DNA from: Natronolimnobius baerhuensis
GTDB taxonomy: Archaea > Halobacteriota > Halobacteria > Halobacteriales > Natrialbaceae
NCBI RefSeq assembly: GCF_002177135.1
Contig: NZ_MWPH01000001.1
Coordinates: forward strand, 868,001 to 932,000
Length of the DNA: 64,000 nucleotides
Reading direction: 5' to 3'
Shown: positions 53,306 through 61,489 of the stretch, piece by piece
How positions within the stretch are numbered: position 1 is the stretch's first letter
How the letters are laid out: the number at the start of each line of letters is the position of its first letter
Made by a program: the position numbers and the translations under genes
Notes under the pieces: model-generated
What the model was told of the DNA's origin: nothing
The model's input: only the letters and a program-made list of their open reading frames with translations
Database searches by the model: none

Positions 53306-53755
53306 TCACTCGGTGACGTAGAGCACGGCGGACATCGAGCCGGGTTCGAAGTGTGGTTCGCAGAAGTAGACGTAACGCCCCGGAACCTCGAACGTGTGCT
53401 CGAACGTCTGTCGCGGCCCAATTCGCCCGCCTCGGGAGTCGTGCCAGGCTGCTCGAGCGGTTGCTTCGTCGTCATACCCGCCGCTTGCAAAGTACTCCGC
53501 GTCGTCGGGAATGCCGTCCTCGAGTGCGGTGACAGTGTGGTCGGCACCGCTTGTGTTCTTCCAGACGACGGTGTCGCCGACGGACGTTTCGTACTCCTGG
53601 GGGAGAAACGAGTTACGGCTCATACCGATATCACAGTCCTCGCCGCTGCAGGGGTTGGATGGGTCATCATCAAAAAGACTCAGTGCGGAGGTACACCCTG
53701 CGAGACTCGCAGCAACGGAGGTTCCAGCGGCGGCGAGATAGACGCGCCGGTTCAT
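53306..53755 (-). CDS. Blue-copper lipoprotein (plastocyanin/halocyanin-like)
   Basis: 149 aa. MNRRVYLAAAGTSVAASLAG is a Tat-type signal with lipobox LAGC, so the protein is membrane-anchored outside the cell. The cupredoxin fold shows VGDTVVWKNTSGADHTVTAL (first copper His) and VPGRYVYFCEPHFEPGSMSA with the Cys-x2-His-x5-Met ligand set. CSGEDCDIGMSRNSF adds a Cys pair near the anchor. It is probably a mobile electron carrier of the respiratory chain, in keeping with the SCO/CcdA system elsewhere in the window. Divergent from the phosphatidyltransferase gene. Confidence 0.88.
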   Translation of the reverse strand: MNRRVYLAAAGTSVAASLAGCTSALSLFDDDPSNPCSGEDCDIGMSRNSFLPQEYETSVGDTVVWKNTSGADHTVTALEDGIPDDAEYFASGGYDDEATARAAWHDSRGGRIGPRQTFEHTFEVPGRYVYFCEPHFEPGSMSAVLYVTE

Positions 53756-53884
53756 ACTCGATTCTCGGCCTGCGTGAGATATAACCGCCCCGGTTCGTTC
53801 CCACGGACTTGGAGCCGTCGAATGACGGGGTCACCCCGTGGCAAACAAAAACACGTAAGGTATCGGCCCGTCGATTCCGCGCAT

Positions 53885-54616
53885 ATGCTTCCGCGGTTCG
53901 TCGGCCGACTCGGCATTGCCGACGCAGTGACCGTCGCAAACGCTGCGCTCGGATTCGTCGCCGTCGTTGTCGCCATGGTCGATATCGATCTCGCTGCTCG
54001 CCTGATCCTGCTGGCTGCCGTCGCAGACGGTCTCGATGGCCTCCTTGCACGCCGCTACGGCGGCACCGACGCCGGCCCCTACCTCGACTCGCTTGCCGAC
54101 GTCGCCTCCTTTGCCGTCGCCCCCGCCGTCCTCGCCTTTCTCGTCGTGACCGACGGCCTGACGATCACCCTCGAGACCGTCACACTTGAACTCGTACTCG
54201 TCGCCATCGTCTGTGCGATGTTCGTCGCGGCCGCCGTCGTCCGCCTCGGCATGTACACAGCCTACGACATCTCGGGGAACTACACGGAAGGTGTCCAGAC
54301 GACGCTCGCAGCGACGATCCTCGGCGCGGCGATTTTAGCTGGCGTCACGGATCCGTGGCTGATCCTCGCGATCACCGGCGCGTTCTGTTACCTGATGGTC
54401 TCGCGCATCCGCTACCCCGACCTGCTCGCACGCGACGCCGGCATTATGGGCGTTGTCCACGTCCTTGCGATTCTGATTCCCAACGTCGCCGGGCGAACGT
54501 TTCCGTATGCGCTCTTGACGCTTGGAATCGCCTACATGGCGTTCGGACCATGGCTCTACTGGCGGTCAGCCGAGGAATCACAGGCAGCCGAGACCGACGC
54601 GCATGGAAACGCTTAG
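53885..54616 (+). CDS. pssA: CDP-alcohol phosphatidyltransferase, probable archaetidylserine synthase
   Basis: 243 aa from ATG 53885 (MLPRFVGRLGIADAVTVANA); the open frame begins far upstream but overlaps the copper-protein gene. The family motif D-G-x2-A-R-x8-G-x3-D-x3-D is present as DGLLARRYGGTDAGPYLDSL followed by AD. About six to seven membrane helices follow. It joins a CDP-activated archaeol to serine, giving the precursor of archaetidylethanolamine, and related haloarchaeal enzymes act with the archaeosortase (ArtA) protein-anchoring pathway. The serine specificity is inferred from family similarity. Confidence 0.82.
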   Translation: MLPRFVGRLGIADAVTVANAALGFVAVVVAMVDIDLAARLILLAAVADGLDGLLARRYGGTDAGPYLDSLADVASFAVAPAVLAFLVVTDGLTITLETVTLELVLVAIVCAMFVAAAVVRLGMYTAYDISGNYTEGVQTTLAATILGAAILAGVTDPWLILAITGAFCYLMVSRIRYPDLLARDAGIMGVVHVLAILIPNVAGRTFPYALLTLGIAYMAFGPWLYWRSAEESQAAETDAHGNA

Positions 54617-54681
54617 GGCGATCCTGACACGACCGTAAAACATGAACACAGTCACGCGTCGGCGTCGTCCCGGGTGGTACC

Positions 54682-56064
54682 ATGAGTGAGGACGAAACGA
54701 ACGGTGACGAGTCACCGGAGACAGACGACACGGAACCCGTCGATCTCGAGGCCATTCGAACCCGTCTCGACGGACTCGAGGACGACCTCGAGGAACTAGA
54801 TTCGAATCTCGAGTCGGCCGAGACTGAACCCGATCTGGACGTCGTCGAAGCCGACCTCGAGTCGTTCCGCGAGGAACTCGAGTCGGTCGAGATTCCAGAG
54901 CCACCGGAATCGGACGACGAGGATGACGAAGACGACGAACCAGCCCCCGAGGAGGAACTCCAAGAGCGCCACGACGACATCGAAAGCGACCTCTCCGATC
55001 TCGAGGACGATCTTGAGGACCAGCGCGGTCCCTACGGCGAGGACGTCATCAGCGAAATAGAGGGCGTCAGCGGGACGATTACGGGTACCCGCTGGAGCGT
55101 CGAAGGCGACGAGGAACTGATCGTCGCCGTCGATGAGTTCCTCGCGGAGTTCAACAGTTTGCTCGGCAGCGATGTGGCCGTTCCCGGTGACCTCGAGCCT
55201 GCAAGCGGAGCCGAACTGGGCGACAACGCAGTCGAAAACGGTCAAGCGGTCCGCGAAGGACTCGGCGACACGCTCGCGGAGGCCACCGACGCCGTCGAGG
55301 CAGCAGACCTCGACGCCGACGATGACGCCGAGACGATTGCCGCCTTGCTCGAGGCGACCGACGACTTCGAAGACGACATCGACGAGGCCACCGAGTGGAC
55401 CGACCTCGAGGTCCGTGAACAACTCCGCCGTGAAGGGTTCTATGACGTTCTCGATCACGTCAAGGACTTCCCGCCGGAGTGGCACGCCCTGAAGGTCCAC
55501 GAGAAACGGGGGAACGTCGACCAGATCCTGCTGGCCTACGACAGCCTCGGCTCGGAGTTCATGGAAGATCACTGTCTCGAGGCCTTAGAACGAATGGGGC
55601 CCGAAGCGGCCATCGAACCGATGGTCCAAAAGGCCGGCCGCCGAGATACGGCGGCGATGCGGATTCTCGGCAAGATCGGCGTCGCAGACGAAGAAGTCGT
55701 TGACGCGCTCGTCGATTACGTCGACTCCAACCCGGACCTGCAAAAGCCCGCCTTCAGAGCACTCGGTGAAGTAGGGGCTGCAGACGCTGTCGAGCCACTC
55801 GCCCAACAACTCGCCGAAGACAACGCCGACGTGCGAAGTTGGGCCGCTCGCGCACTCGGTCTGATTGGTGATACGCGAGCCATCGACCCGCTCGCGGACA
55901 TCCTCGCGGACGACGAGGAAGATCGCGTCCGCGCAAGTGCCGCCTGGGCACTCGCCCAGATCGGGACCGTTGACGCCCTCGAGATCGTCGCCGACTACGA
56001 CGACGACCGCGCCTACCTCGTCAAAGCCGAAGCCGATAACGTCGACCTCGAGCCAGTCGCCTGA
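54682..56064 (+). CDS. HEAT-repeat protein with acidic coiled-coil N-terminus
   Basis: 460 aa. Residues 20-120 are rich in heptad-like Leu/Glu/Asp (IRTRLDGLEDDLEELDSNLE, LQERHDDIESDLSDLEDDL) and should form a coiled coil. The C-terminal half (about 275-450) holds at least five HEAT-like repeats: MGPEAAIEPMVQKAGRRDTA, KPAFRALGEVGAADAVEPLA, RSWAARALGLIGDTRAIDPL and RASAAWALAQIGTVDALEIV. HEAT scaffolds of this type bind proteins or act as phycobilin-lyase-like domains. Partner unknown. It begins 65 bp after pssA and may be co-transcribed. Confidence 0.82.
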   Translation: MSEDETNGDESPETDDTEPVDLEAIRTRLDGLEDDLEELDSNLESAETEPDLDVVEADLESFREELESVEIPEPPESDDEDDEDDEPAPEEELQERHDDIESDLSDLEDDLEDQRGPYGEDVISEIEGVSGTITGTRWSVEGDEELIVAVDEFLAEFNSLLGSDVAVPGDLEPASGAELGDNAVENGQAVREGLGDTLAEATDAVEAADLDADDDAETIAALLEATDDFEDDIDEATEWTDLEVREQLRREGFYDVLDHVKDFPPEWHALKVHEKRGNVDQILLAYDSLGSEFMEDHCLEALERMGPEAAIEPMVQKAGRRDTAAMRILGKIGVADEEVVDALVDYVDSNPDLQKPAFRALGEVGAADAVEPLAQQLAEDNADVRSWAARALGLIGDTRAIDPLADILADDEEDRVRASAAWALAQIGTVDALEIVADYDDDRAYLVKAEADNVDLEPVA

Positions 56065-56090
56065 GCCAGCCTGTTCTGTTGATTCAGCGA

Positions 56091-56816
56091 CTACGGGTGG
56101 CGATACGTTGACTCGAGGTACGCAACGAGTTCGTCGACGAGATCGCGTTCATACGTCCAGAATCCGTAAAATGAGCCAGGTTCCCGTTCTTCTGCCAGCA
56201 GTGCACATTGCTGGCCGTCGCTGCCGCCGTCGAAAATCACGAACCAGAACACGCCGAGTTCCATCGCAACGTTCGAAACGACGGTCACATTCTCGAGCGG
56301 TGTATCCCAGTCCTCGCGTAGGAAGACGACCACCGAGAGGTCATGATGGCTTCCCAGCCGTTCGTAGACGTCCGTTTGCGCCGAGAGCGCGGCTTCGGTC
56401 TGGAAACCAGTATACAACGTTCCAGTCCCAGTTCGCCACGCTCGTTCTTCGATTTCGCGAGCGGCGGCCAGCATCTGTTGTCGGTCGTAGGAGCTAAAGA
56501 GCGTATTCTCGAGGAAATCAAACAGTTCAGTCAGGTCGGTATCGGTCGTCTCGGCCTCCCAGGGAGGCAGTACATCAGGCGAAATCAGCGCCTCGAACCG
56601 GTCGAGACCGAGTGCAGCCAGGAAATCGCCATTCCCTGTCCGAAGAACGGCGAACCCTGGGGGCTTCTGTCCTGCCAGCGAGCGGGAGACAACATCGACA
56701 TGTCGTGTCGCGAACTGCTGTTTGAGTTCGACTGCTATCTCGGAATCGGATGCATACACCTCGAGTTCCTTCTGTCGGGTTCGGACGGAATCGAGAGCGT
56801 CGTGAAGGCCGTTCAT
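56091..56816 (-). CDS. DICT-domain sensory protein
   Basis: 241 aa. The N-terminal region (about 1-105) has VYASDSEIAVELKQQFATRH and PPGFAVLRTGNGDFLAALGL. The middle, LFDFLENTLFSSYDRQQMLA and AAREIEERAWRTGTGTLYTG, is characteristic of the DICT sensory domain found in haloarchaea and cyanobacteria, often with light or two-component signalling. No DNA-binding domain of its own; instead its ATG overlaps by 4 bp the stop of the DUF7344 winged-helix gene, so sensor and regulator are translated together. Confidence 0.8.
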   Translation of the reverse strand: MNGLHDALDSVRTRQKELEVYASDSEIAVELKQQFATRHVDVVSRSLAGQKPPGFAVLRTGNGDFLAALGLDRFEALISPDVLPPWEAETTDTDLTELFDFLENTLFSSYDRQQMLAAAREIEERAWRTGTGTLYTGFQTEAALSAQTDVYERLGSHHDLSVVVFLREDWDTPLENVTVVSNVAMELGVFWFVIFDGGSDGQQCALLAEEREPGSFYGFWTYERDLVDELVAYLESTYRHP

Positions 56817-57175
56817 TCGGTTTCGTCGACCCCGAGAAACGTATACATCGCATCGGGAATGCCAGTCTCTTTGACTGTTCCTGTTTCGTGATCGAACGTG
56901 ATCCAGCCGAACTCCTCGAGTCGTGGGAGCGTTGCATGATACAGCTGTCGTTGGATTTGGTCGAAGTCTTGCTGGGTCGCGAGTCGGTCGTCAGTGACCG
57001 CAACGGAGCCGGCACAGACAGTGCTCAACTGCTCGAGCGTGGTGTCTGGCCGCGAGTAAAGCGCCGCAATCACTGTTCGAACGTGTGGACGCGAACACAA
57101 TCGAAGTATGTCGTCGATAGAGTGGTCTAGGGCTGCCTGCCGTAGGTCCTCGACCGATCCATACTGATTGTTCAT
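56813..57175 (-). CDS. DUF7344 winged-helix regulator
   Basis: 120 aa from ATG 57175; the frame above it lacks coding character. ALDHSIDDILRLCSRPHVRT, VIAALYSRPDTTLEQLS and LYHATLPRLEEFGWITFDHE form the haloarchaeal DUF7344 winged helix, a probable DNA-binding domain. It is the first gene of a two-gene unit with the DICT protein (4-bp overlap), the arrangement expected for a sensor-regulator pair. Divergent from the phospholipase-D-like gene across 126 bp. Confidence 0.78.
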   Translation of the reverse strand: MNNQYGSVEDLRQAALDHSIDDILRLCSRPHVRTVIAALYSRPDTTLEQLSTVCAGSVAVTDDRLATQQDFDQIQRQLYHATLPRLEEFGWITFDHETGTVKETGIPDAMYTFLGVDETE

Positions 57176-57265
57176 CCTCTTCGTCGAAGATTTGCCACCA
57201 GTACACAAGTATTCTCTGCCGGAACACGCTCGCAGTTTCGAGTCCGTCCCGTGGCACATCGGTTC

Positions 57266-57278
57266 GAGGATTTATATA
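57266..57278 (+). promoter_or_regulatory. Strong BRE/TATA promoter of the PLD-like gene
   Basis: CGAGGA followed by TTTATATA (57271-57278) is a close match to the archaeal BRE-TATA consensus. Its centre is 27 bases before the ATG at 57302, consistent with a leaderless mRNA and with that start rather than the longer frame from 57251, which overlaps the promoter. Confidence 0.6.
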
Positions 57279-57301
57279 CGAACGGGCGGCCAGAGAGAGC
57301 G

Positions 57302-59128
57302 ATGGGTCGATACGTCGCCCTGTGCCTGCTCGTACTCGTTGTCATTGGGACGGGTGGCGCTCTCACTAGCATCGCTGCCACGTCGACGCTCGAGGCGGGC
57401 ACGCATCACGACGTGATCCGACACGGGGCAGCGACAGGGGACTCACTCGACGACCCAGCCTGCCCACGAGCACAGATCGCTCAAGCTAGGGGTGAAAACG
57501 CGGCAACAGGACACACCGCTGTCGCCGACGCCGGTTCCCACTCGAGCGCGAGCGACCACCAAGCCGCGCCACAAATCGTTGAACTCTATCCTAATCCGAC
57601 GACGTACGGCAACGCCGGTGAGTATCTCGTCCTCGAGACGCCGCCGAAGACCACACTCGAGAACTGGTCGCTGACTGACGGGCATACGACGGCGAGGCTA
57701 CCGAACGAGACTGTCTCCGGACGCGTCGCCGTAAGCATGAACGCCACCGAAACTGCGCAGTTGACCGACGAACGCGTGCTCGAACTCGAGGGGACACTTC
57801 GGCTCGCTGTTGACGGTGACACACTGACGCTGCGCGCTGACGGCGATCCCGTCGATCAGGTGTCCTACGAGCGTGCGCCACTTGCCGACCAGTGGTACCG
57901 AACAGCGCACAGCGCTCCCGCGTCGGCGACGGCACAGACCCCGACAGACGCAGACGGCCAGTGGTGGCCTCGAGACGCGACCTGTCTCCCCGTCTCGAGT
58001 GCCGAGGTCGAGTCGGCAACTGTGTTCGTCCTGCCGGACGGTCCGGACATCCCACTCGAGACGATTCGCGAGGCCGAGGACCGACTCCTGCTTGCGGGCT
58101 ATACGCTCACCTCGGAGTCGGTCGCCGACGAACTCGTTGCGGCCCACGAACGCGGTGTCGACGTCGCCGTCCTCCTCGAGAGTGGGCCAGTTGGTGGCAC
58201 CCCTGAGACGACAGAATCGCTCCTCGAGATGCTCGAGGAGAACGGCGTTGAGGTACGTGCAACTGGTGGTGAAGGCGCTCGCTACCGGTATCACCATCCG
58301 AAGTACGCCGTGGCCGATGACCACGTACTCGTGATGAGCGAGAACTGGAATCCATCAGGTGTTGGCGGCGAATCGAGTCGCGGCTGGGGTGTCTCACTCG
58401 AGGACGAAGCCCTCGCGGCAGACCTCGAAACCGTTTTTGATACCGACTTCGCGGGCTGGGATACCGCCTCGAATGCAGCCTACCGAGCGAACGCAACGTT
58501 CGTCGATGACGAGGCGAACACAGGCCAGTCCTTCCCCGCGACTCACGACCCCGAATCGGTCCCAGTCGAGTCGGCAGAACTCCTCGTCGCTCCCGATAAC
58601 GCCGAAGGTCGTCTCAACGAACTACTCGCTGGCGCTGACGAGGAAATTCTCATCAAGCAAGCCAGCCTCGATGCAGACCTCTCGCTGGTCGACACCGCCC
58701 TCAAGGCTGCCGACGACGGTGTCGACGTCAAACTCCTGCTCGACTCGACGTGGTATCACGAAGACGAAAACGCTGCCGTCGCAACCGAACTCGAGCAGGC
58801 GGTCGACAACGACGCCTCACTCGAGGCCCGACTGCTCGAGGACACGTCGTCGTTCGAAAAGATTCACGCGAAAGGCGTGATCATCGACCGCGAGGTCGCC
58901 GTCGTTGGCAGCGCAAACTGGAACGAAAACGCGTTTCAGAACAATCGTGAAGTCCTCGTTGCCCTCCACGGCGAGGCTGCGGCGAGTTACTACGCGACCG
59001 TCTTCGAGGACGACTGGGACGGCGACACCTCGAGACTGCCGTTCGGGCTCTCACTAACCGTGATTATCGCACTGATCATTGCCGCGTTCGTTGGCCATCG
59101 CTATCTCCGATTCGGTGACGAACACTAA
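57302..59128 (+). CDS. Exported phospholipase-D-like protein with lamin-tail-like domain
   Basis: 608 aa from ATG 57302. A Sec-type signal (MGRYVALCLLVLVVIGTGGA) is followed by a Ser/His-rich linker, a beta-rich lamin-tail-like domain (about 92-195: QIVELYPNPTTYGNAGEYLV, NWSLTDG) and two PLD domains, each with an intact HxKxxxxD: HPKYAVAD and HAKGVIID followed by VGSANWNENAF. A C-terminal helix (LSLTVIIALIIAAFVGHRYL) anchors it to the membrane. PLD enzymes hydrolyse or transfer phosphodiesters in lipids or nucleic acids; an extracellular nuclease or lipid-processing role is possible. Confidence 0.88.
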   Translation: MGRYVALCLLVLVVIGTGGALTSIAATSTLEAGTHHDVIRHGAATGDSLDDPACPRAQIAQARGENAATGHTAVADAGSHSSASDHQAAPQIVELYPNPTTYGNAGEYLVLETPPKTTLENWSLTDGHTTARLPNETVSGRVAVSMNATETAQLTDERVLELEGTLRLAVDGDTLTLRADGDPVDQVSYERAPLADQWYRTAHSAPASATAQTPTDADGQWWPRDATCLPVSSAEVESATVFVLPDGPDIPLETIREAEDRLLLAGYTLTSESVADELVAAHERGVDVAVLLESGPVGGTPETTESLLEMLEENGVEVRATGGEGARYRYHHPKYAVADDHVLVMSENWNPSGVGGESSRGWGVSLEDEALAADLETVFDTDFAGWDTASNAAYRANATFVDDEANTGQSFPATHDPESVPVESAELLVAPDNAEGRLNELLAGADEEILIKQASLDADLSLVDTALKAADDGVDVKLLLDSTWYHEDENAAVATELEQAVDNDASLEARLLEDTSSFEKIHAKGVIIDREVAVVGSANWNENAFQNNREVLVALHGEAAASYYATVFEDDWDGDTSRLPFGLSLTVIIALIIAAFVGHRYLRFGDEH

Positions 59129-59147
59129 GGACTCGAGTCAGACCCGC

Positions 59148-59576
59148 TCAGTCCGCACACCCACCGGCCTCGAGGAGTTCACAGCAGTCGTTTTCCGCAT
59201 CGAAACAGTCCGGACACTCTTCCGGGCGGTCGATGATCGTATCGAGGCGCTCTGCAACCGTATCGTCGATGACGCTCTCGAGTGCGTGGGCCTCATCGCG
59301 GAACTCCTCGACCTCGAGAACGTTTGCGAGGAATCGCTCGATGATACAGTAGGTCTGGAGGGCGTTGTGTGCACGCTCGAGACCCTCATCGGTGAGCGTT
59401 GCCCCTTTATACTTCTCGTGTTCGACCAGTCCACGGTCCTCGAGTTTGCCGATCATTTCGTTGACGCTGGCTGGGCTTACCTCGAGGAGGTCTGCGAGTG
59501 TGCCCGTCGATGCTGGGCCGTCTTCGATACGTTGTGCGAGATAGACTGCCTTGAGATACTGATCTGCTGTATTCAT
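59148..59576 (-). CDS. sirR: DtxR/SirR-family metal-dependent repressor
   Basis: 142 aa from ATG 59576 (MNTADQYLKAVYLAQRIEDG). The winged helix ADLLEVSPASVNEMIGKLED, RGLVEHEKYKGATLTDEGLE is followed by the metal-binding dimerisation domain with RFLANVLEVEEFRDEAHALE (metal-ligand Glu/His). The C-terminus is cysteine-rich, ECPDCFDAENDCCELLEAGG ending in Cys, suggesting an extra metal or redox site. No SH3-like third domain. It probably represses iron- or manganese-uptake and storage genes. It follows the ferritin-like gene on the same strand. Confidence 0.9.
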   Translation of the reverse strand: MNTADQYLKAVYLAQRIEDGPASTGTLADLLEVSPASVNEMIGKLEDRGLVEHEKYKGATLTDEGLERAHNALQTYCIIERFLANVLEVEEFRDEAHALESVIDDTVAERLDTIIDRPEECPDCFDAENDCCELLEAGGCAD

Positions 59577-59652
59577 CGCGTTCCTCCGGTGACCGTGTCT
59601 GTCTCGATGGATGTCCCCACTGCTCGCGTTGCGGTGTGAGTCGTCGCGCCGG

Positions 59653-60147
59653 TCATGCTCGTCGCTCCATGATCTGCGTGACTGCCTCGACGCCCTCTTT
59701 TTCCTCTTCGCGGATCTCATACAGCGTCTCGAGGACGCGCTCGCGTTCGATTGCGAAGTCACTCTCGGACGCTTCGATGGCGTCGATCAGATCGTCATAG
59801 AACTTGTAGGCCGTCTCCTCGTTTGCCAATTGATCGTAGAGGACGCCGTCGGTATCCTCCGGCGGGCCGTACTGGGCGTCGACCAAAGCGTTGATCTCCT
59901 CGTAGGGGACCGTTTCGGCGTCGAGTTCGGCGATCAACGCCTCGAGTCGTTCGCGATGCTCGGCCGATTCGTTGGTGGCCTCCTCGAGCAGTTCCTGGAC
60001 CGCTTCATCGAGATCCGCCCGGTCCTCGGCGGGCAGCGACTCGCGATGATGGGCGGCACGCGACTCGACGACCTCCTCCAGGACGACCCCGATCTGGAGC
60101 AATCGGGCCAACTGGTGGTCGCTCGAGACACGCTGTCCTAAACTCAT
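59653..60147 (-). CDS. Ferritin-like (rubrerythrin-type) diiron protein
   Basis: 164 aa from ATG 60147 (the GTG at 60153 is less likely). A four-helix pattern is visible with paired carboxylates: LLQIGVVLEEVVESRAAHHR, EEATNESAEHRERLEALIAE, NEETAYKFYDDLIDAIEASE and YEIREEEKEGVEAVTQIME. The Glu and Glu-x2-His spacing supports a diiron site, and no rubredoxin tail is present. It may store iron or remove peroxide. Context is telling: suf genes lie upstream and the DtxR regulator 76 bp downstream, on the same strand. Confidence 0.78.
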   Translation of the reverse strand: MSLGQRVSSDHQLARLLQIGVVLEEVVESRAAHHRESLPAEDRADLDEAVQELLEEATNESAEHRERLEALIAELDAETVPYEEINALVDAQYGPPEDTDGVLYDQLANEETAYKFYDDLIDAIEASESDFAIERERVLETLYEIREEEKEGVEAVTQIMERRA

Positions 60148-60270
60148 ATCCACACAAGCGGGCCGGGGTCACTTAGTCGTCTCGGAGAGTGGCTGCGATG
60201 GGCACTAATGCAGTCACTCGGGAGTGACGAGACGGATCGTAATCGCAAAAACAACAGGATCGCCGCGGCC

Positions 60271-61488
60271 TTACTCGCGCTGGCGGAGTCGAGCGCCCAC
60301 CAGTTCCTCGAGGTCTTCGCGGAGTTCGTCGACGGCGATTTCCTCCATGACGGGGACGAAGAAGCCTTCGACGAGCATGTTGCGCGCGGAGCGGGGATCG
60401 ATGCCGCGGGAGGTCATGTAGAACAGGTCCTCCTGGTCGATCTGACCGACCGTCGCGCTGTGGGAGGCTTCGGTGTCGTGGTTGTTGATGATCAGTTTCG
60501 GCGAGGCGTCGGCCTCGGACTCATCCGAGAGCATCAGCGTGTTCTCGCGCTGGTAGGAACTGGTGTCCCAGGCGTCGCGGCCGACGTCCTGAACGCCTTC
60601 GTAGACCGAGCGCGCAACGTCGTCGGTGACGCCGCGGGTGACGAGGTCGGCCGTCGTGTGTTCGGCACGGTGCCAGACCTTCGCGTCGATGTCGAAGTGC
60701 TGGTCGTTGTGGCCGTAGAACGCACCGACGATTTGCGTCTCCGAGGAGTCGCCATTGAGCTCCGTCGAAACGCCGGATTTCGTCAGCTGCGTCCCGAGGT
60801 TGACTTCGATCCAGTCAATCGTCGCGTACGTGCCTGCGTCCCCGCGCTTGAGCGAGAAGTTGTAGGCCTCCTCCGAGAGATTCTGGAGACTGCCGTACTG
60901 GACGTTGCTGTTCTCGCCGGCGATGACCTCAACGATACCGCTGTAGTACTGTTCGTCCTGCTCTTCACCAGTGGATTGACGCTCGAGAATCGTCACTGAA
61001 CTCGATTCCTCGGTGACGACGAGCGTGTAGTTGAACAGCGAGCGGGAGTTCTGCTCGGTTCGGATCGTCACGTCCTCGGCGTCGACGCCTTCGGGAACGT
61101 AGATGACGGTTCCGGTGCTAAAGAGCGCCGTCGACAGCGCCGTCAGATAGTTCTCCTGTGGGTCGACGATAGAGCCAAAGTGCTCTTTGATGAGGTCTTC
61201 GTGCTCGGCGACTGCCTCTGCCCACGGCAGCACGTCGACGTCGTCTGGTCCAACCTGATCCTTGTTCTCCGCTGCGTTCAGCGGATCCACGAGCGATTCG
61301 TAGTCGAGTTCGTGGAGATTCGTCCAGTCGCGACCCGGCGTCCGAATCACGTCTGGCATCTCGAGGTCTTCGAGTGCCTCGAGGGCCTCGAGACGCGTCT
61401 CGAGCAGCCACTCGGGTTCGTCTAAGTCGCCCGAAATTTGGCGTACCTGTTCGTCAGTCAGATTGGCGTGTACCTGCGTCGTGCTCAT
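60271..61488 (-). CDS. sufD: Fe-S cluster assembly protein SufD
   Basis: 405 aa. An N-terminal helical region (VRQISGDLDEPEWLLETRLE) precedes the SufB/SufD beta-helix core: SVTILERQSTGEEQDEQYYS, NVQYGSLQNLSEEAYNFSLK, and a C-terminal SDESEADASPKLIINNHDTE, ASHSATVGQIDQEDLFYMTS with the conserved His. It forms the SufB-SufC-SufD scaffold on which [Fe-S] clusters are built. One base separates its ATG from the sufB stop. No sufS or sufE/U gene follows, so the sulfur donor lies elsewhere. Confidence 0.93.
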   Translation of the reverse strand: MSTTQVHANLTDEQVRQISGDLDEPEWLLETRLEALEALEDLEMPDVIRTPGRDWTNLHELDYESLVDPLNAAENKDQVGPDDVDVLPWAEAVAEHEDLIKEHFGSIVDPQENYLTALSTALFSTGTVIYVPEGVDAEDVTIRTEQNSRSLFNYTLVVTEESSSVTILERQSTGEEQDEQYYSGIVEVIAGENSNVQYGSLQNLSEEAYNFSLKRGDAGTYATIDWIEVNLGTQLTKSGVSTELNGDSSETQIVGAFYGHNDQHFDIDAKVWHRAEHTTADLVTRGVTDDVARSVYEGVQDVGRDAWDTSSYQRENTLMLSDESEADASPKLIINNHDTEASHSATVGQIDQEDLFYMTSRGIDPRSARNMLVEGFFVPVMEEIAVDELREDLEELVGARLRQRE

Positions 61489-61489
61489 A

